From Spartobacteria bacterium UBA5019 (lineage in GTDB: Bacteria; Verrucomicrobiota; Verrucomicrobiia; Chthoniobacterales; Terrimicrobiaceae), in NCBI GenBank assembly GCA_002396485.1, contig DGXZ01000046.1:7935-71934 (forward strand): a stretch of 64,000 nucleotides of DNA, read 5' to 3'. The notes under the pieces were generated by a model. It saw nothing but the letters and a program-made list of their open reading frames with translations, searched no databases and was not told where the DNA came from. Within the stretch, counting starts at the first letter, position 1. Each line of letters opens with the position of its first letter. The position numbers and the translations under genes are program-made. This document shows, one piece after another, positions 51,555-59,632 of this stretch.

Positions 51555-52769
51555 ATGGCACTGATTGTTCAAAAATACGGCGGCACCTCGGTCGGGAATC
51601 CCGAGCGGATTCAAAATGTCGCAAGGCGCGTTCTGGCGACCCAGCAGGCCGGCAACTCGGTCGTCGTTGTGGTTTCAGCCATGTCGGGAGTCACCGATGG
51701 CCTCATCAAACTCGCCAAGGAAGTCTCACCCGCACCCGCTGAACGGGAAATGGATGTTCTCCTCGCCACCGGCGAGCAGACCACAATTGCCCTCACCGCG
51801 ATGGCGATCAATGCGCTTGGTGGCAAGGCGGTCTCGCTCACCGGCGCCCAAGCGGGAATCATTACAAGCGGTGTTCACACAAAGGCGAAAATCGCCAATA
51901 TCGCCCCCCGGCAGGTCCGAAAATTTCTTCAGGAGGGCAATGTCTGCATCGTCGCCGGATTCCAAGGCCAGACGCTGGAGGGGCAGATCACCACACTTGG
52001 GCGCGGCGGCTCCGACCTCACCGCTATCGCCATCGCGGCGGCCCTCAAAGCCGACATGTGCGAGATCTACACGGATGTCGATGGCGTTTACACCTGCGAC
52101 CCGCGCGTGGTGCCGGATGCCAAGAAGATCGAGGAGATCGCCTACGACGAGCTTCTCGAAATGGCCAGCAGCGGATCCAAGGTCATGCAGTCACGCTCGG
52201 TCGAATTCGCAAAAAAATTCAAAGTGCCTTTTGAGGTGCGCAGCAGTTTTAACAACAACAGGGGAACCATCGTGAAAGAAGAATCCATCGGACTCGAAAA
52301 TGTCGTCGTGCGCGGCATCAGCCTCGAACGCAAACAAGCCAAGGTCACCATTACCCAAGTGCCAGACAAACCTGGCACCGCCTCCTGCATTTTTACCGCC
52401 CTCTCCGAGGCGAATGTGATCATCGATGTCATCGTCCAAAATGTCTCCGTAAGTGGATCGACTGACATTTCCTTTACGATGAGTGCCGATGAACTCGAAA
52501 AGCTCGGAGCCGTCATCGACCGCGTGGCCAAGGAGGTTGCCGCCGGCGAGGTTCTCAAAAAAAGCGGCATCGCCAAGCTCAGCGTCGTCGGAATCGGCAT
52601 GCGCTCCCACTCCGGAGTCGCCGCCACACTCTTCGAGTGCCTCGGTAACGGCGGCGTGAACATTCAAATGATCTCCACTTCAGAAATCAAAATCGCCGTC
52701 ATCATCGACGAGGCCCAGATCGAGCACGCCGCCAAACTCGCCCATGCCGCGTTCGGACTGGCGAAGTAG
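51555..52769 (+). CDS. lysC: Aspartate kinase
   Basis: A 404-residue monofunctional aspartokinase. The kinase domain starts VQKYGGTSVGNPERI, with VVVVSAMSGVTDGLI, TLGRGGSDLTAIAIAAAL and CEIYTDVDGVYTCDPRVV, and FAKKFKVPFEVRSSF. Two C-terminal ACT domains (about 265-404) carry VTITQVPDKPGTASCIFTALSEANV and GMRSHSGVAATLFECLGNGGVNI, indicating feedback control by lysine and/or threonine. It completes the aspartate-family operon with hom and thrC, and thrB is 8.6 kb downstream. Length and layout are normal. Confidence 0.97.
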   Translation: MALIVQKYGGTSVGNPERIQNVARRVLATQQAGNSVVVVVSAMSGVTDGLIKLAKEVSPAPAEREMDVLLATGEQTTIALTAMAINALGGKAVSLTGAQAGIITSGVHTKAKIANIAPRQVRKFLQEGNVCIVAGFQGQTLEGQITTLGRGGSDLTAIAIAAALKADMCEIYTDVDGVYTCDPRVVPDAKKIEEIAYDELLEMASSGSKVMQSRSVEFAKKFKVPFEVRSSFNNNRGTIVKEESIGLENVVVRGISLERKQAKVTITQVPDKPGTASCIFTALSEANVIIDVIVQNVSVSGSTDISFTMSADELEKLGAVIDRVAKEVAAGEVLKKSGIAKLSVVGIGMRSHSGVAATLFECLGNGGVNIQMISTSEIKIAVIIDEAQIEHAAKLAHAAFGLAK

Positions 52770-52796
52770 TTTAGACCTTTCGCTTCGCCATCCCCC

Positions 52797-53327
52797 ATGG
52801 ATATCTTCGAACGTGTCGGGAACCTCAGCGAGAAACTGGGAATCCCCGTTCTTTTGATTGGTGGCCATGCGGTGAATTTTTACGGATACAACAGGACAAC
52901 CCTTGATGTGGATTTTCTGATCACGGTGGATAGCTTACCCGCTTGGCGCTCTGGCTTCGAGTCCATCGGCTATAAGTGGATCGGGCAGACAGAGAATTTT
53001 GTCAGGCTGGAACCCCCGGATCCCGCTCTGTTTCCGATGGATGTCATGCTTGTCGCGCCGGCGACATTCCAAAAACTCTACGCCGAACGGGTGGAGTGTC
53101 CCATTGGAACCGCACGGTTGAACTTGCCCAAACCGCTTCACCTGATCGCCCTCAAACTCCACGCCATGAAGAACCCCGGGCGCTTCAGGCAAGGCAAAGA
53201 CTTGCTCGACATTTTGAATCTCGTTTCCCTTTGCAAGATTGATACCGAGGGGCAAGAGTTCCAAGGCATCCTCGACCGCTATGCCAACGAAGAAATCAAA
53301 AATATCGTCCTCCGCTCCATCCCCTGA
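52797..53327 (+). CDS. Nucleotidyltransferase-like protein (AbiEii/MNT type)
   Basis: A 176-residue protein with a minimal nucleotidyltransferase fold. The glycine motif is LLIGGHAVNFYGYNRTTLDVDFLI (about 19-42), with the catalytic acidic pair DVD, and VMLVAPATFQKLY carries the third strand. A helical C-terminal half (LPKPLHLIALKLHAMKNPGRFRQGKDLLDILNLV) fits AbiEii-like and related toxin or resistance-type transferases. Target unknown. It is only 27 bases after lysC and overlaps a small downstream gene by 47 bases, which suggests a two-gene unit. Confidence 0.75.
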   Translation: MDIFERVGNLSEKLGIPVLLIGGHAVNFYGYNRTTLDVDFLITVDSLPAWRSGFESIGYKWIGQTENFVRLEPPDPALFPMDVMLVAPATFQKLYAERVECPIGTARLNLPKPLHLIALKLHAMKNPGRFRQGKDLLDILNLVSLCKIDTEGQEFQGILDRYANEEIKNIVLRSIP

Positions 53328-53514
53328 GCAATCCGGCGGGGATTTTTTTGATCTTCCAGAGATTACCGCAGCCGATGAGGCGTTTTTGAAAAGCCATCCC
53401 TCGCCGACCTTCGAGCAACAGATCGCCCATGCACGCTGGCTGCTTGAGTGGCGCAGGAGCAGGGGGATTCCGGATGATCGCCCGCCACTTCAGTTGGAGC
53501 GGTTTGAGATGTAG
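53281..53514 (+). CDS. Small partner of the nucleotidyltransferase-like gene
   Basis: A 77-residue protein, starting inside the 3' end of the nucleotidyltransferase gene (47-base overlap, different frame). The C-terminal part looks structured and is conserved in type: DLPEITAADEAFLKSHPSPTFEQQIAHARWLLEWRRSRGI. Its N-terminal section is Ser/Lys-rich and probably flexible. No family is recognised. The overlap and the size suggest a module in which one product controls the other. Confidence 0.5.
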   Translation: MPTKKSKISSSAPSPEQSGGDFFDLPEITAADEAFLKSHPSPTFEQQIAHARWLLEWRRSRGIPDDRPPLQLERFEM

Positions 53515-53575
53515 GCTGGAATCTGAGATTCTCGTCGCCAACTCTTCGGCTATCTGTTTGAAGCATCCAGAAATT

Positions 53576-54457
53576 ATGAGCGTTCCGCAGAACACGATTG
53601 CGATTGTTTACGACTACGATCAAACACTGTCTCCGATCTACATGCAGGAGGAGGCGATTTTCCCGGTTTTTGGAATCGACCCCTCCCATTTCTGGAAGCG
53701 CTGCGCCGAGTTGGTTCAAAAGCAGGGTTACGACCACGAATTGGCTTACATGAAGGTCCTCCTCGATTGCCTCGAGATTGATCGACCGACGAACGCCCGC
53801 CTCCGCGAGTTGGGAGCTCGTCTCACATTCTACCCCGGCTTGCCGGAAATGTTCGAGGACCTCAAAAACACGCTGATCACTCCGGAGCATGCCGCACACG
53901 GGATTCGGGTGGAGCATTACATAGTATCCTCAGGAATGAAGGAACTCATCGAGGGCAGCCGCCTCGCGCCGTATGTGCGGAAGATTTTCGGCTGTGAATT
54001 CGCCACCGATGAGCACGACCGCATCACATTTCCCAAACGCGCAATCAGCCACACCCAGAAGACCCAGTTTCTCTTCCGCATCAACAAGGGCATGCTGGAA
54101 CTCGATCAGGATGTGAATGACCACATGGATCCCGCGCTGCGTCCGGTTCCTTTTCAGAACATGATTTATGTCGGCGACGGGCCTACCGATGTGCCGTGCT
54201 TCACTGTTATGCGGCGCAACGGCGGCCAGGCGATTGCCGTTTACAATCCCGAAGATCCCACGCGCACAAGTTTCAAAAAGTGCTACCAACTCTGCACACA
54301 TGCGGACCGAGTGAAAAATATCGCTCCGTCGGATTTCCGTGCCGGCAGCCATCTGAGGCTCCTCCTCGAGGAAATGGTCCTCGAGATCGGCAATCGCATC
54401 ATCCAGCGCCGCCGCGATGATTTCGAGGCCGGCACGGTGAAGGCGCCGAAGCACTGA
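53576..54457 (+). CDS. HAD-family phosphatase
   Basis: A 293-residue HAD hydrolase. Motif I is IVYDYDQTLSP with both aspartates. A cap-like helical insertion follows (about 25-110). Motif II is YIVSSGMKELIEGS, with Lys in FPKRAISHTQKTQF. Motif IV is MIYVGDGPTDVPCF. The C-terminal helices (SHLRLLLEEMVLEIGNRIIQRRRDDFEAG) are extra. It resembles phosphoserine-phosphatase-like HADs in layout, but the substrate is unclear. The ATG at 53576 precedes the fold by nine residues. It converges on the antiporter gene with 4 bases between. Confidence 0.82.
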   Translation: MSVPQNTIAIVYDYDQTLSPIYMQEEAIFPVFGIDPSHFWKRCAELVQKQGYDHELAYMKVLLDCLEIDRPTNARLRELGARLTFYPGLPEMFEDLKNTLITPEHAAHGIRVEHYIVSSGMKELIEGSRLAPYVRKIFGCEFATDEHDRITFPKRAISHTQKTQFLFRINKGMLELDQDVNDHMDPALRPVPFQNMIYVGDGPTDVPCFTVMRRNGGQAIAVYNPEDPTRTSFKKCYQLCTHADRVKNIAPSDFRAGSHLRLLLEEMVLEIGNRIIQRRRDDFEAGTVKAPKH

Positions 54458-54461
54458 GACT

Positions 54462-55973
54462 TCAGAGCAGCAGAAGGAAAACCGCCACGCAGATCGCAGT
54501 CGGAATGAGGGCTGCGAGGAAAAGTTTCAGCGCGTTGACGCCGTTCGCGCCAAAGTGGGATTGCAGAATCGACTGGCCGGCTGGATTCGGGGCATTGGCG
54601 ATCACGGTAAGCCCACCACCCGCCACGGCACCCGCCACCACGGCAAGCTTCGCTTGGTCCGAGAATCCGGGCACGAGTGATGCCAGATAAGTGATAGCCG
54701 CATTGTCATTGAATGCCGTGAGAGCGGTCGACCCGAGAAGGAGTTGTGTCGGATTCAAGCTCGTAAGAACCGGTTCGATCCACCACTGCTGGCAACCTCC
54801 ATGGATGACAAGGCCGGCAAGGAAAAATCCCACAAGCACTGGTCCTCGCAGATTGATGGCATCTTGGTTCCGCTGCGTGGCAGCGACAAATGCCAGAAAG
54901 AACATGTATGTAAAAACCACCATTGCAGCATAGTGGGCGGTATAAACAACAAATCCGATGAAGAAGAGATGGCAAAAGATGATCTGAACAGGAACTCGAG
55001 GCCCTATGTCCGCAGCGTGCGCAAGGGGCGTCTTCATTGAGAGGAGTTCCCGCCGGAAGACAAGGAATGCGAGAGTGTTTGAGATCAGAATGCAGGCAGC
55101 AGCTTTCCAGCCGAAGTGGAAAAGCATGAAAGGCGTGTCCCAGTTCCACTTGCTCGCCACCATTACGACGGGAGGTGCTGCGAAATGTGTGAGCGTTCCG
55201 CCAATCGAAATATGAACGAAAAGCAATCCCAGCGTGACATAGCGCAGGTTCATCGAAGGATTCAGTTTGTAGAATTTTCCGGCCAGCAGCAGCGCACAGA
55301 TCGTCATGGCGGCGGGCTCTGTGATGAACGAACCCAGTAGTGGGCCGATCGTGAGAATGGCAAACCACCATGCGGCCGGGGTCGCCCTGCCGAGGTCGGC
55401 AAATTTTTTCAGCGCGCCCTCGGCGAAGTGCAGAATTGGGCGTGAGCTGGCAATTGCCATGATCACCACAACAAAAATCGGCTCGGTGAAGTTCACTCCG
55501 CTCAAATAATGCGAAGCCACGCCCGGCCCCTTCATCACAAGGATCGCCAGCCCAAGCGGAATAAGCCAGATGCCAAAGACCGCTTCCACCTCGCCGAGAA
55601 AATGAAAAACCACAGAGAGGAATTTCTTCCTGTCCATCTGACGAAAATTCGCCGCCCCGCCCCCGGTCAGCAACTTCTCGCACTCCACCTCAAAACGGTG
55701 GGAAACGGCGCGGAATTTAGCCACAAGAAATGTGTGCACGATCGCAGCAAAAAAAATGAGCGTTGCCACCAGATTGAACGGATCCGCTTGAATGCGCCCG
55801 AGCAGCTTTGCACCCACGCCCGACACCTGCGCATCCGCATAACTTTCAAGCGGCGTCGGAAAGCCTGCCTCCTGCCCTGCCAAGTCCGCGCCATGCAAGC
55901 AGGCCACCAAGCAAACCCAGAAGATCAAAACGGCAAAAAAAAGTCGGCGCGCAAAAAAAGTGGGCTTCAACAT
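54462..55973 (-). CDS. Putative Na+/H+ antiporter (NhaD-like)
   Basis: A 503-residue membrane protein. An N-terminal signal or first helix (about 9-28) is followed by about 11 further hydrophobic segments. Family-like blocks include FVVVIMAIASSRPILHFAEGAL, GPLLGSFITEPAAMTICALLL (a charged Glu in a helix), GLLFVHISIGGTLTHFAAPPVVMVA, TAFNDNAAITYLASLVPG and GGGLTVIANAPNPAGQSILQ. The last two match the conserved re-entrant motifs of the ion-transporter superfamily that contains NhaD and ArsB. Sodium/proton exchange is inferred from family. Its upstream region holds a near copy of a 34-bp palindrome. Confidence 0.85.
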   Translation of the reverse strand: MLKPTFFARRLFFAVLIFWVCLVACLHGADLAGQEAGFPTPLESYADAQVSGVGAKLLGRIQADPFNLVATLIFFAAIVHTFLVAKFRAVSHRFEVECEKLLTGGGAANFRQMDRKKFLSVVFHFLGEVEAVFGIWLIPLGLAILVMKGPGVASHYLSGVNFTEPIFVVVIMAIASSRPILHFAEGALKKFADLGRATPAAWWFAILTIGPLLGSFITEPAAMTICALLLAGKFYKLNPSMNLRYVTLGLLFVHISIGGTLTHFAAPPVVMVASKWNWDTPFMLFHFGWKAAACILISNTLAFLVFRRELLSMKTPLAHAADIGPRVPVQIIFCHLFFIGFVVYTAHYAAMVVFTYMFFLAFVAATQRNQDAINLRGPVLVGFFLAGLVIHGGCQQWWIEPVLTSLNPTQLLLGSTALTAFNDNAAITYLASLVPGFSDQAKLAVVAGAVAGGGLTVIANAPNPAGQSILQSHFGANGVNALKLFLAALIPTAICVAVFLLLL

Positions 55974-56046
55974 GGCAGTCCGTGTCTAACACAGCCTCGC
56001 CCATCGGCAAACCAGATCCGCTCACCCCGCCCACCTCCAAATGCTG

Positions 56047-56080
56047 GCAAAAAATTTGAACGATCGTCCAAATTTTTGGT
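56047..56080. repeat. Second copy of the 34-bp palindromic element
   Basis: The right half is identical to the element at 16765-16798, sharing CGATCGTCCAAATTTTTGGT. The left arm has a few changes (GAACGATC for GGACGATC, and an A in place of a C near the arm end), so the palindrome is imperfect. It lies in the divergent promoter region between the Na+/H+ antiporter and ribE, where a terminator is not expected. Confidence 0.7.
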
Positions 56081-56140
56081 TTAGCGGTGGGTGGGAATTT
56101 GATTTGCATGGGGGCAGCGGGGGGAGGGATAGTCTGCGAC

Positions 56141-56737
56141 ATGTTCACGGGACTTGTTGAGGAAACGGGGTGCTGCGAGTGGCTGAGGATCGGTGCCGAG
56201 GGGGCTCGATTGGCGGTTCGCGCTCCGCACATTTCCGATACGGTGCGCATTGGCGACAGTGTAGCTGTGAATGGTTGCTGTCTCACGGTGACGCGGACTG
56301 CGGATTCGGTAATGGAATTCGATCTTCTTGTGGAAACCCTGCGACGCACGAATCTGGAATCGCTCACTCCCGGGGCGGGGGTGAATCTCGAGCGCTCGCT
56401 GGCTGCGGATGGGCGCTTGGGCGGGCATTTCGTGCAGGGGCATGTGGATACCACCACAAAGGTTCGATCAGCTGTGCGGCAGGGCGCGGATAGGCGTTTG
56501 GACTTTGAAATGTCTGCGGAGTTTGCCTGCTATCTCGCTTACAAAGGTTCGGTTGCCATCAATGGTGTGAGTCTCACCGTGGCGGAAGTGGGAGCCGACA
56601 CCTTCACGGTCTGGATCATTCCCCACACCGCCGCAGCAACAAACCTTGGCGCTCTGGAAGCGGGGCACATGGTCAATCTCGAGTGCGACATGCTCGCGAA
56701 ATACACCGCACGGATTCTGGAGTGTCGGCGAGACTGA
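56141..56737 (+). CDS. ribE: Riboflavin synthase alpha subunit
   Basis: A 198-residue enzyme that converts two 6,7-dimethyl-8-ribityllumazine molecules to riboflavin. The family opening MFTGLVEETG is at the chosen ATG. The two lumazine-binding barrels each show the pattern: SVAVNGCCLTVT with NLERSLAADGRLGGHFVQGHVDTT in the first, and SVAINGVSLTV with WIIPHTAAATNL in the second. A Shine-Dalgarno-like GGGGGGAGGG lies upstream. Other rib genes are not adjacent, and no FMN riboswitch is seen. Confidence 0.96.
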   Translation: MFTGLVEETGCCEWLRIGAEGARLAVRAPHISDTVRIGDSVAVNGCCLTVTRTADSVMEFDLLVETLRRTNLESLTPGAGVNLERSLAADGRLGGHFVQGHVDTTTKVRSAVRQGADRRLDFEMSAEFACYLAYKGSVAINGVSLTVAEVGADTFTVWIIPHTAAATNLGALEAGHMVNLECDMLAKYTARILECRRD

Positions 56738-56748
56738 TCGGCCCGGCT

Positions 56749-57135
56749 TTATTCCAAACCACGCTCGGAGAGGTCGCCCTCGCCGAGTCCGAGGTAGTGG
56801 CCGAGTTCATGGAGGAATGTGATGCGCACCTCCTCGCGATAGGCGTCCTCCTCGGCCTCACACATATCCCAGAGATTTCCAAGCCACAGAACGATCCTCG
56901 GCATTTGCGGGCTTCCCGGATCCGTGGCTTCCGCTCCTTCGAAGAGGCCAAGTTGGTCGCTGTCCACGCCATCCGCTTCATGTGCTGGCGAGGGGAATTC
57001 CTCCAACACTGTGGCCACCTTGCTCAGGGCGCAGCGAATTGGATCGGGAAGCTCCAAGCAGGTTTGTTCGATTTCCTCTGTTGCCACTTTCAGGAGGTAG
57101 CTGAATGGCGCGTTGGGATTCATTTCAAAGTTCAT
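56749..57135 (-). CDS. Zincin-like metallopeptidase family protein
   Basis: A 128-residue cytoplasmic protein with the minimal zincin signature HELGHYLGLGEGDLSERGL at the C-terminus (HExxH plus downstream Glu/Asp). The N-terminal part has PDPIRCALSKVATVLEEFP, and the middle IVLWLGNLWDMC. This is the layout of the short metallopeptidase family often called MtaA-unrelated zincin (Pfam 06262). Substrates are unknown. An in-frame ATG at 57189 would add 18 residues; 57135 has AAAAAGG upstream. It is divergent from the sigma-factor gene and converges on ribE. Confidence 0.85.
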   Translation of the reverse strand: MNFEMNPNAPFSYLLKVATEEIEQTCLELPDPIRCALSKVATVLEEFPSPAHEADGVDSDQLGLFEGAEATDPGSPQMPRIVLWLGNLWDMCEAEEDAYREEVRITFLHELGHYLGLGEGDLSERGLE

Positions 57136-57251
57136 TGCCTTTTTGCCGGGGCCACTAGGCTCATTGGAAAGACACGTTCTGTGGGCCATTGAAAAAAGCC
57201 AGTAATTCTATTTTCAAACGCGCATGCCTTAAGTTAAAAGAACGTTGCGTC

Positions 57252-57911
57252 ATGCACCCCGAACAAGAGTTTATTGAAACAAGTCTGGAGCTTTGCCAGA
57301 GGGGGAATACGGAAGAACTTGCACGCGTCTACGTGGAGCTTTTTCCTTTGGTTCGAGGATACCTCCAGAATTTGGGCGCATCTTCGCTCGAGGCGGAAAC
57401 TCTGGCAGTCGAAGTTCTGAGCGATTGCCTGGTTGGGACGCTGAGTCGCCCGCCTCTGATTAACAAATGTCAGGGACGCAGTTCCCTCGCCACTTGGATG
57501 AGTGCTGTGGCCAGAAACCGATATCATGATTTTGTGCGTGGACAAAAAATGGATCTCGCCATCGCCTCAGATCTTCAAGAGGCCTTGGTTGAATGGGATG
57601 AGTCGGTTGAACCCTACGTTCAAGATGACCGGCTTTTCGAGGCCTTGCGTTCGGCTCTGATTCAGGCTTTTCAAGCCCTGTCAGCTACGGACGCAGTGCT
57701 CCTCCATCTGGTGCATGGCCACAAAGTGGATCAGCGTATTCTTGCGAGATCTCTTGCTTGGTCGGATACCAAAATGAGTCGCCATCTCTCCTCCCTACGA
57801 TCCGACATCAAGCTTAAAGTTCAATCTTTTCTCCACGATGTGGACGGAAGCGAAGCGCCAAGTTGGGAGGAATTGATCCAGGCCTGCGGTCAAATGGTCG
57901 AACCACTCTGA
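57252..57911 (+). CDS. ECF-like RNA polymerase sigma factor
   Basis: A 219-residue sigma-70-type factor with only regions 2 and 4. Region 2 (about 20-105) ends in SSLATWMSAVARNRYHDFVRGQKM, the core-binding and -10 recognition helix pattern. Region 4 (about 135-200) has LFEALRSALIQAFQALSATDAVLLHLVHGHKVDQRILARSLAWSDTKMSRHLSSLRSDI. The tail of about 20 residues is acidic. It is the first gene of an apparently four-gene operon, with 3 bases before the next start. No canonical membrane anti-sigma factor is in the operon, so control may run through the partner proteins. Confidence 0.85.
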   Translation: MHPEQEFIETSLELCQRGNTEELARVYVELFPLVRGYLQNLGASSLEAETLAVEVLSDCLVGTLSRPPLINKCQGRSSLATWMSAVARNRYHDFVRGQKMDLAIASDLQEALVEWDESVEPYVQDDRLFEALRSALIQAFQALSATDAVLLHLVHGHKVDQRILARSLAWSDTKMSRHLSSLRSDIKLKVQSFLHDVDGSEAPSWEELIQACGQMVEPL

Positions 57912-57914
57912 AAA

Positions 57915-58190
57915 ATGATGGATACTCTTTTGTTTCAATCACACCCCGACGATGAACTGTTCGAGTTCCTTCTCGATATGTTTTTGCGGGCTGAGTCGCT
58001 GGCTTGTTTTTCTGGTCGCTCCGATGAGGAGGAAATTAACGAAACCATGCAGGAAATGGCTTTAGGTCGTCTCGCCCCTGACGAGGTGCAAGAGCTCTTC
58101 GGCAAGCTGAGGTCCGATCCTGCCGCTCTGGCCCGCCTCGCCTCACTTCTCCAGGAATCCAAGGGGGCCACCCGGGAGGCTTTGGAATGA
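57915..58190 (+). CDS. Small acidic protein of the sigma-factor operon
   Basis: A 91-residue soluble protein (MMDTLLFQSHPDDELFEFLLDMFLRAESL...). It has a helical C-terminus (INETMQEMALGRLAPDEVQELFGKLRSDPAALARLASLLQES). The net charge is strongly negative. The order short N-terminal helix, Glu-rich turn, ALARLASLL helix resembles zinc-free anti-sigma or adaptor proteins, but no family is recognised. It sits directly behind the sigma gene (3-base gap) and overlaps the GAF gene by ATGA, so it is a candidate anti-sigma factor. Confidence 0.6.
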   Translation: MMDTLLFQSHPDDELFEFLLDMFLRAESLACFSGRSDEEEINETMQEMALGRLAPDEVQELFGKLRSDPAALARLASLLQESKGATREALE

Positions 58191-58831
58191 AGAACGAAAT
58201 CCCTGAAGTCTCGCGTTCGAGCATCCTGGCAGCCATATTGCCTGAAAGTGTCCAGCCTCCTCTCGGAACCGGCCTCGTGCTGGATGCCTGGATGGATGCA
58301 CAAGCCGGGGCGATCTGCCGGGGCGAGTGGAGCGGATGGCCATGCGCCGGGGGATTTGATTTGCTGCGCGATGCGGTGATAGCCGCCGATGCGGATCAAG
58401 GAGCGCTCTGGTTGGTTGATGATCTGAAACGCGACCTCCGCCCCTGTTTCAGTATCGGGGAAAATTCCGAACTTTTTCTCAGGGAGATTCGTCAACCGCT
58501 TAGTTCTGGTTTGATCAGTATGGTTTTTTTTACCGAGGACTCGATCTGCGAAGCTGAAGTTGGACGCCGAAGCGAGTATTGTCCGGATGTCGATTCGCGT
58601 CTCGGCGCGAAGACAAAAGCCATGATTGCGATCCCGGTCTTTTTTGCACAGCGGTGCAGGGGAGTTTTTTCTGCCGTTCTTTTCGATGTGAACCCAAAAA
58701 AATCACACAAGGAGACTTTTCTGCATTCCGATTTTGACACGCTCTCCCAGGCTGCCACGCTTTGGGGCGAGTTAATGGATTCGCAACTCGCTGGATTCGT
58801 GATGCAAGTCGGCTCAACCATCACGTCATGA
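58187..58831 (+). CDS. GAF-domain protein of the sigma-factor operon
   Basis: A 214-residue cytoplasmic protein. Residues about 58-205 follow the GAF fold: ADADQGALWLVDDL, GLISMVFFTEDSICEAEVGRRSEYCPDVDSRLG, TKAMIAIPVFFAQRCRGVFSAVLFDV, ending in the helix FDTLSQAATLWGELMDSQLAG. GAF domains bind cyclic nucleotides, haem, other small ligands or sense redox state; the cysteines in SICEAE and YCPD may be relevant. No output domain is fused, so it likely acts on a partner. It overlaps the genes on both sides by 4 bases. Confidence 0.75.
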   Translation: MKNEIPEVSRSSILAAILPESVQPPLGTGLVLDAWMDAQAGAICRGEWSGWPCAGGFDLLRDAVIAADADQGALWLVDDLKRDLRPCFSIGENSELFLREIRQPLSSGLISMVFFTEDSICEAEVGRRSEYCPDVDSRLGAKTKAMIAIPVFFAQRCRGVFSAVLFDVNPKKSHKETFLHSDFDTLSQAATLWGELMDSQLAGFVMQVGSTITS

Positions 58832-59592
58832 ACGGAGCTAGTTGCTGGCGGGACTTTCCCGAGGCCGTGCAGCGTGGAGACGGTCGGGGTGTAAGAGTGG
58901 CAGTGCTTGATTCAGGTATCGAAAGGCTCCATCCCGCATTCCAGGATTCCGACTTCGAGGACGATCTCTGTTTTGCGACTGCACGAAATGGCGAGTCTCC
59001 AAAAAATGCCGGCGGGATGGATTTCTTCGGCCATGGAACGGCTGTGGCATCTGTGCTCTTACATGCCGCGCCACGTGTCACAATCGGTAGCTTTCGCGTT
59101 CTTGGTGGCGAGGCTTACGGACGTGATGAGATCATTCGCCGAGCGGCATTGGAGGCCATAGCACGTGGTTATCATATCATCCACTGCAGCTTTGGCGCGA
59201 GTGGTTCGCCATTTACCGTGATGTCTTTCAAGTCCTGGATCGATGCCGCCTACCTAGCTGGTGTGCATGTCGTCGCTGCTTGCAATAACGGGGGACCATC
59301 CGTGCGTGTTTGGCCGGCACATTTTTCAAGCGTGGTGGCGGTGGACTCCTCCTCTGGGGTTTCCAGTGGGCAAATCCAGAGACGCGCCGGATCGCTTGTC
59401 GAGTTCGCTGCTCATGGAGGAGTTAGAGTCCGTGTACCTTGGAAGGATAAAACCATGCGCAGTATCGCGGGAACGAGTTTTTCCGCTCCAGTAGCCACAG
59501 GCCTGATAGCCAGAATTCTCTCCATCCATCCTGGCATCCATCCCGACCAGATGAAAATGATTCTGCGGCAAATCGCCGAGCCTGCGAAGTAA
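58828..59592 (+). CDS. Cytoplasmic subtilisin-like serine protease (S8)
   Basis: A 254-residue compact subtilase with the whole catalytic triad: Asp28 in VAVLDSGIE, His69 in FGHGTAVA and Ser217 in GTSFSAPVATG. The oxyanion Asn is in ACNNGG (153-154). There is no signal peptide and no prodomain, so it should act inside the cell unless another route exists. Secreted subtilases are normally longer. It overlaps the GAF gene by ATGA and ends the operon led by the sigma factor, which suggests that proteolysis is tied to signal-dependent transcription. Substrate unknown. Confidence 0.88.
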   Translation: MNGASCWRDFPEAVQRGDGRGVRVAVLDSGIERLHPAFQDSDFEDDLCFATARNGESPKNAGGMDFFGHGTAVASVLLHAAPRVTIGSFRVLGGEAYGRDEIIRRAALEAIARGYHIIHCSFGASGSPFTVMSFKSWIDAAYLAGVHVVAACNNGGPSVRVWPAHFSSVVAVDSSSGVSSGQIQRRAGSLVEFAAHGGVRVRVPWKDKTMRSIAGTSFSAPVATGLIARILSIHPGIHPDQMKMILRQIAEPAK

Positions 59593-59632
59593 TGGACTTT
59601 TAAAGTGGAGTGAGCAGCTCCCGAAAAACGTT

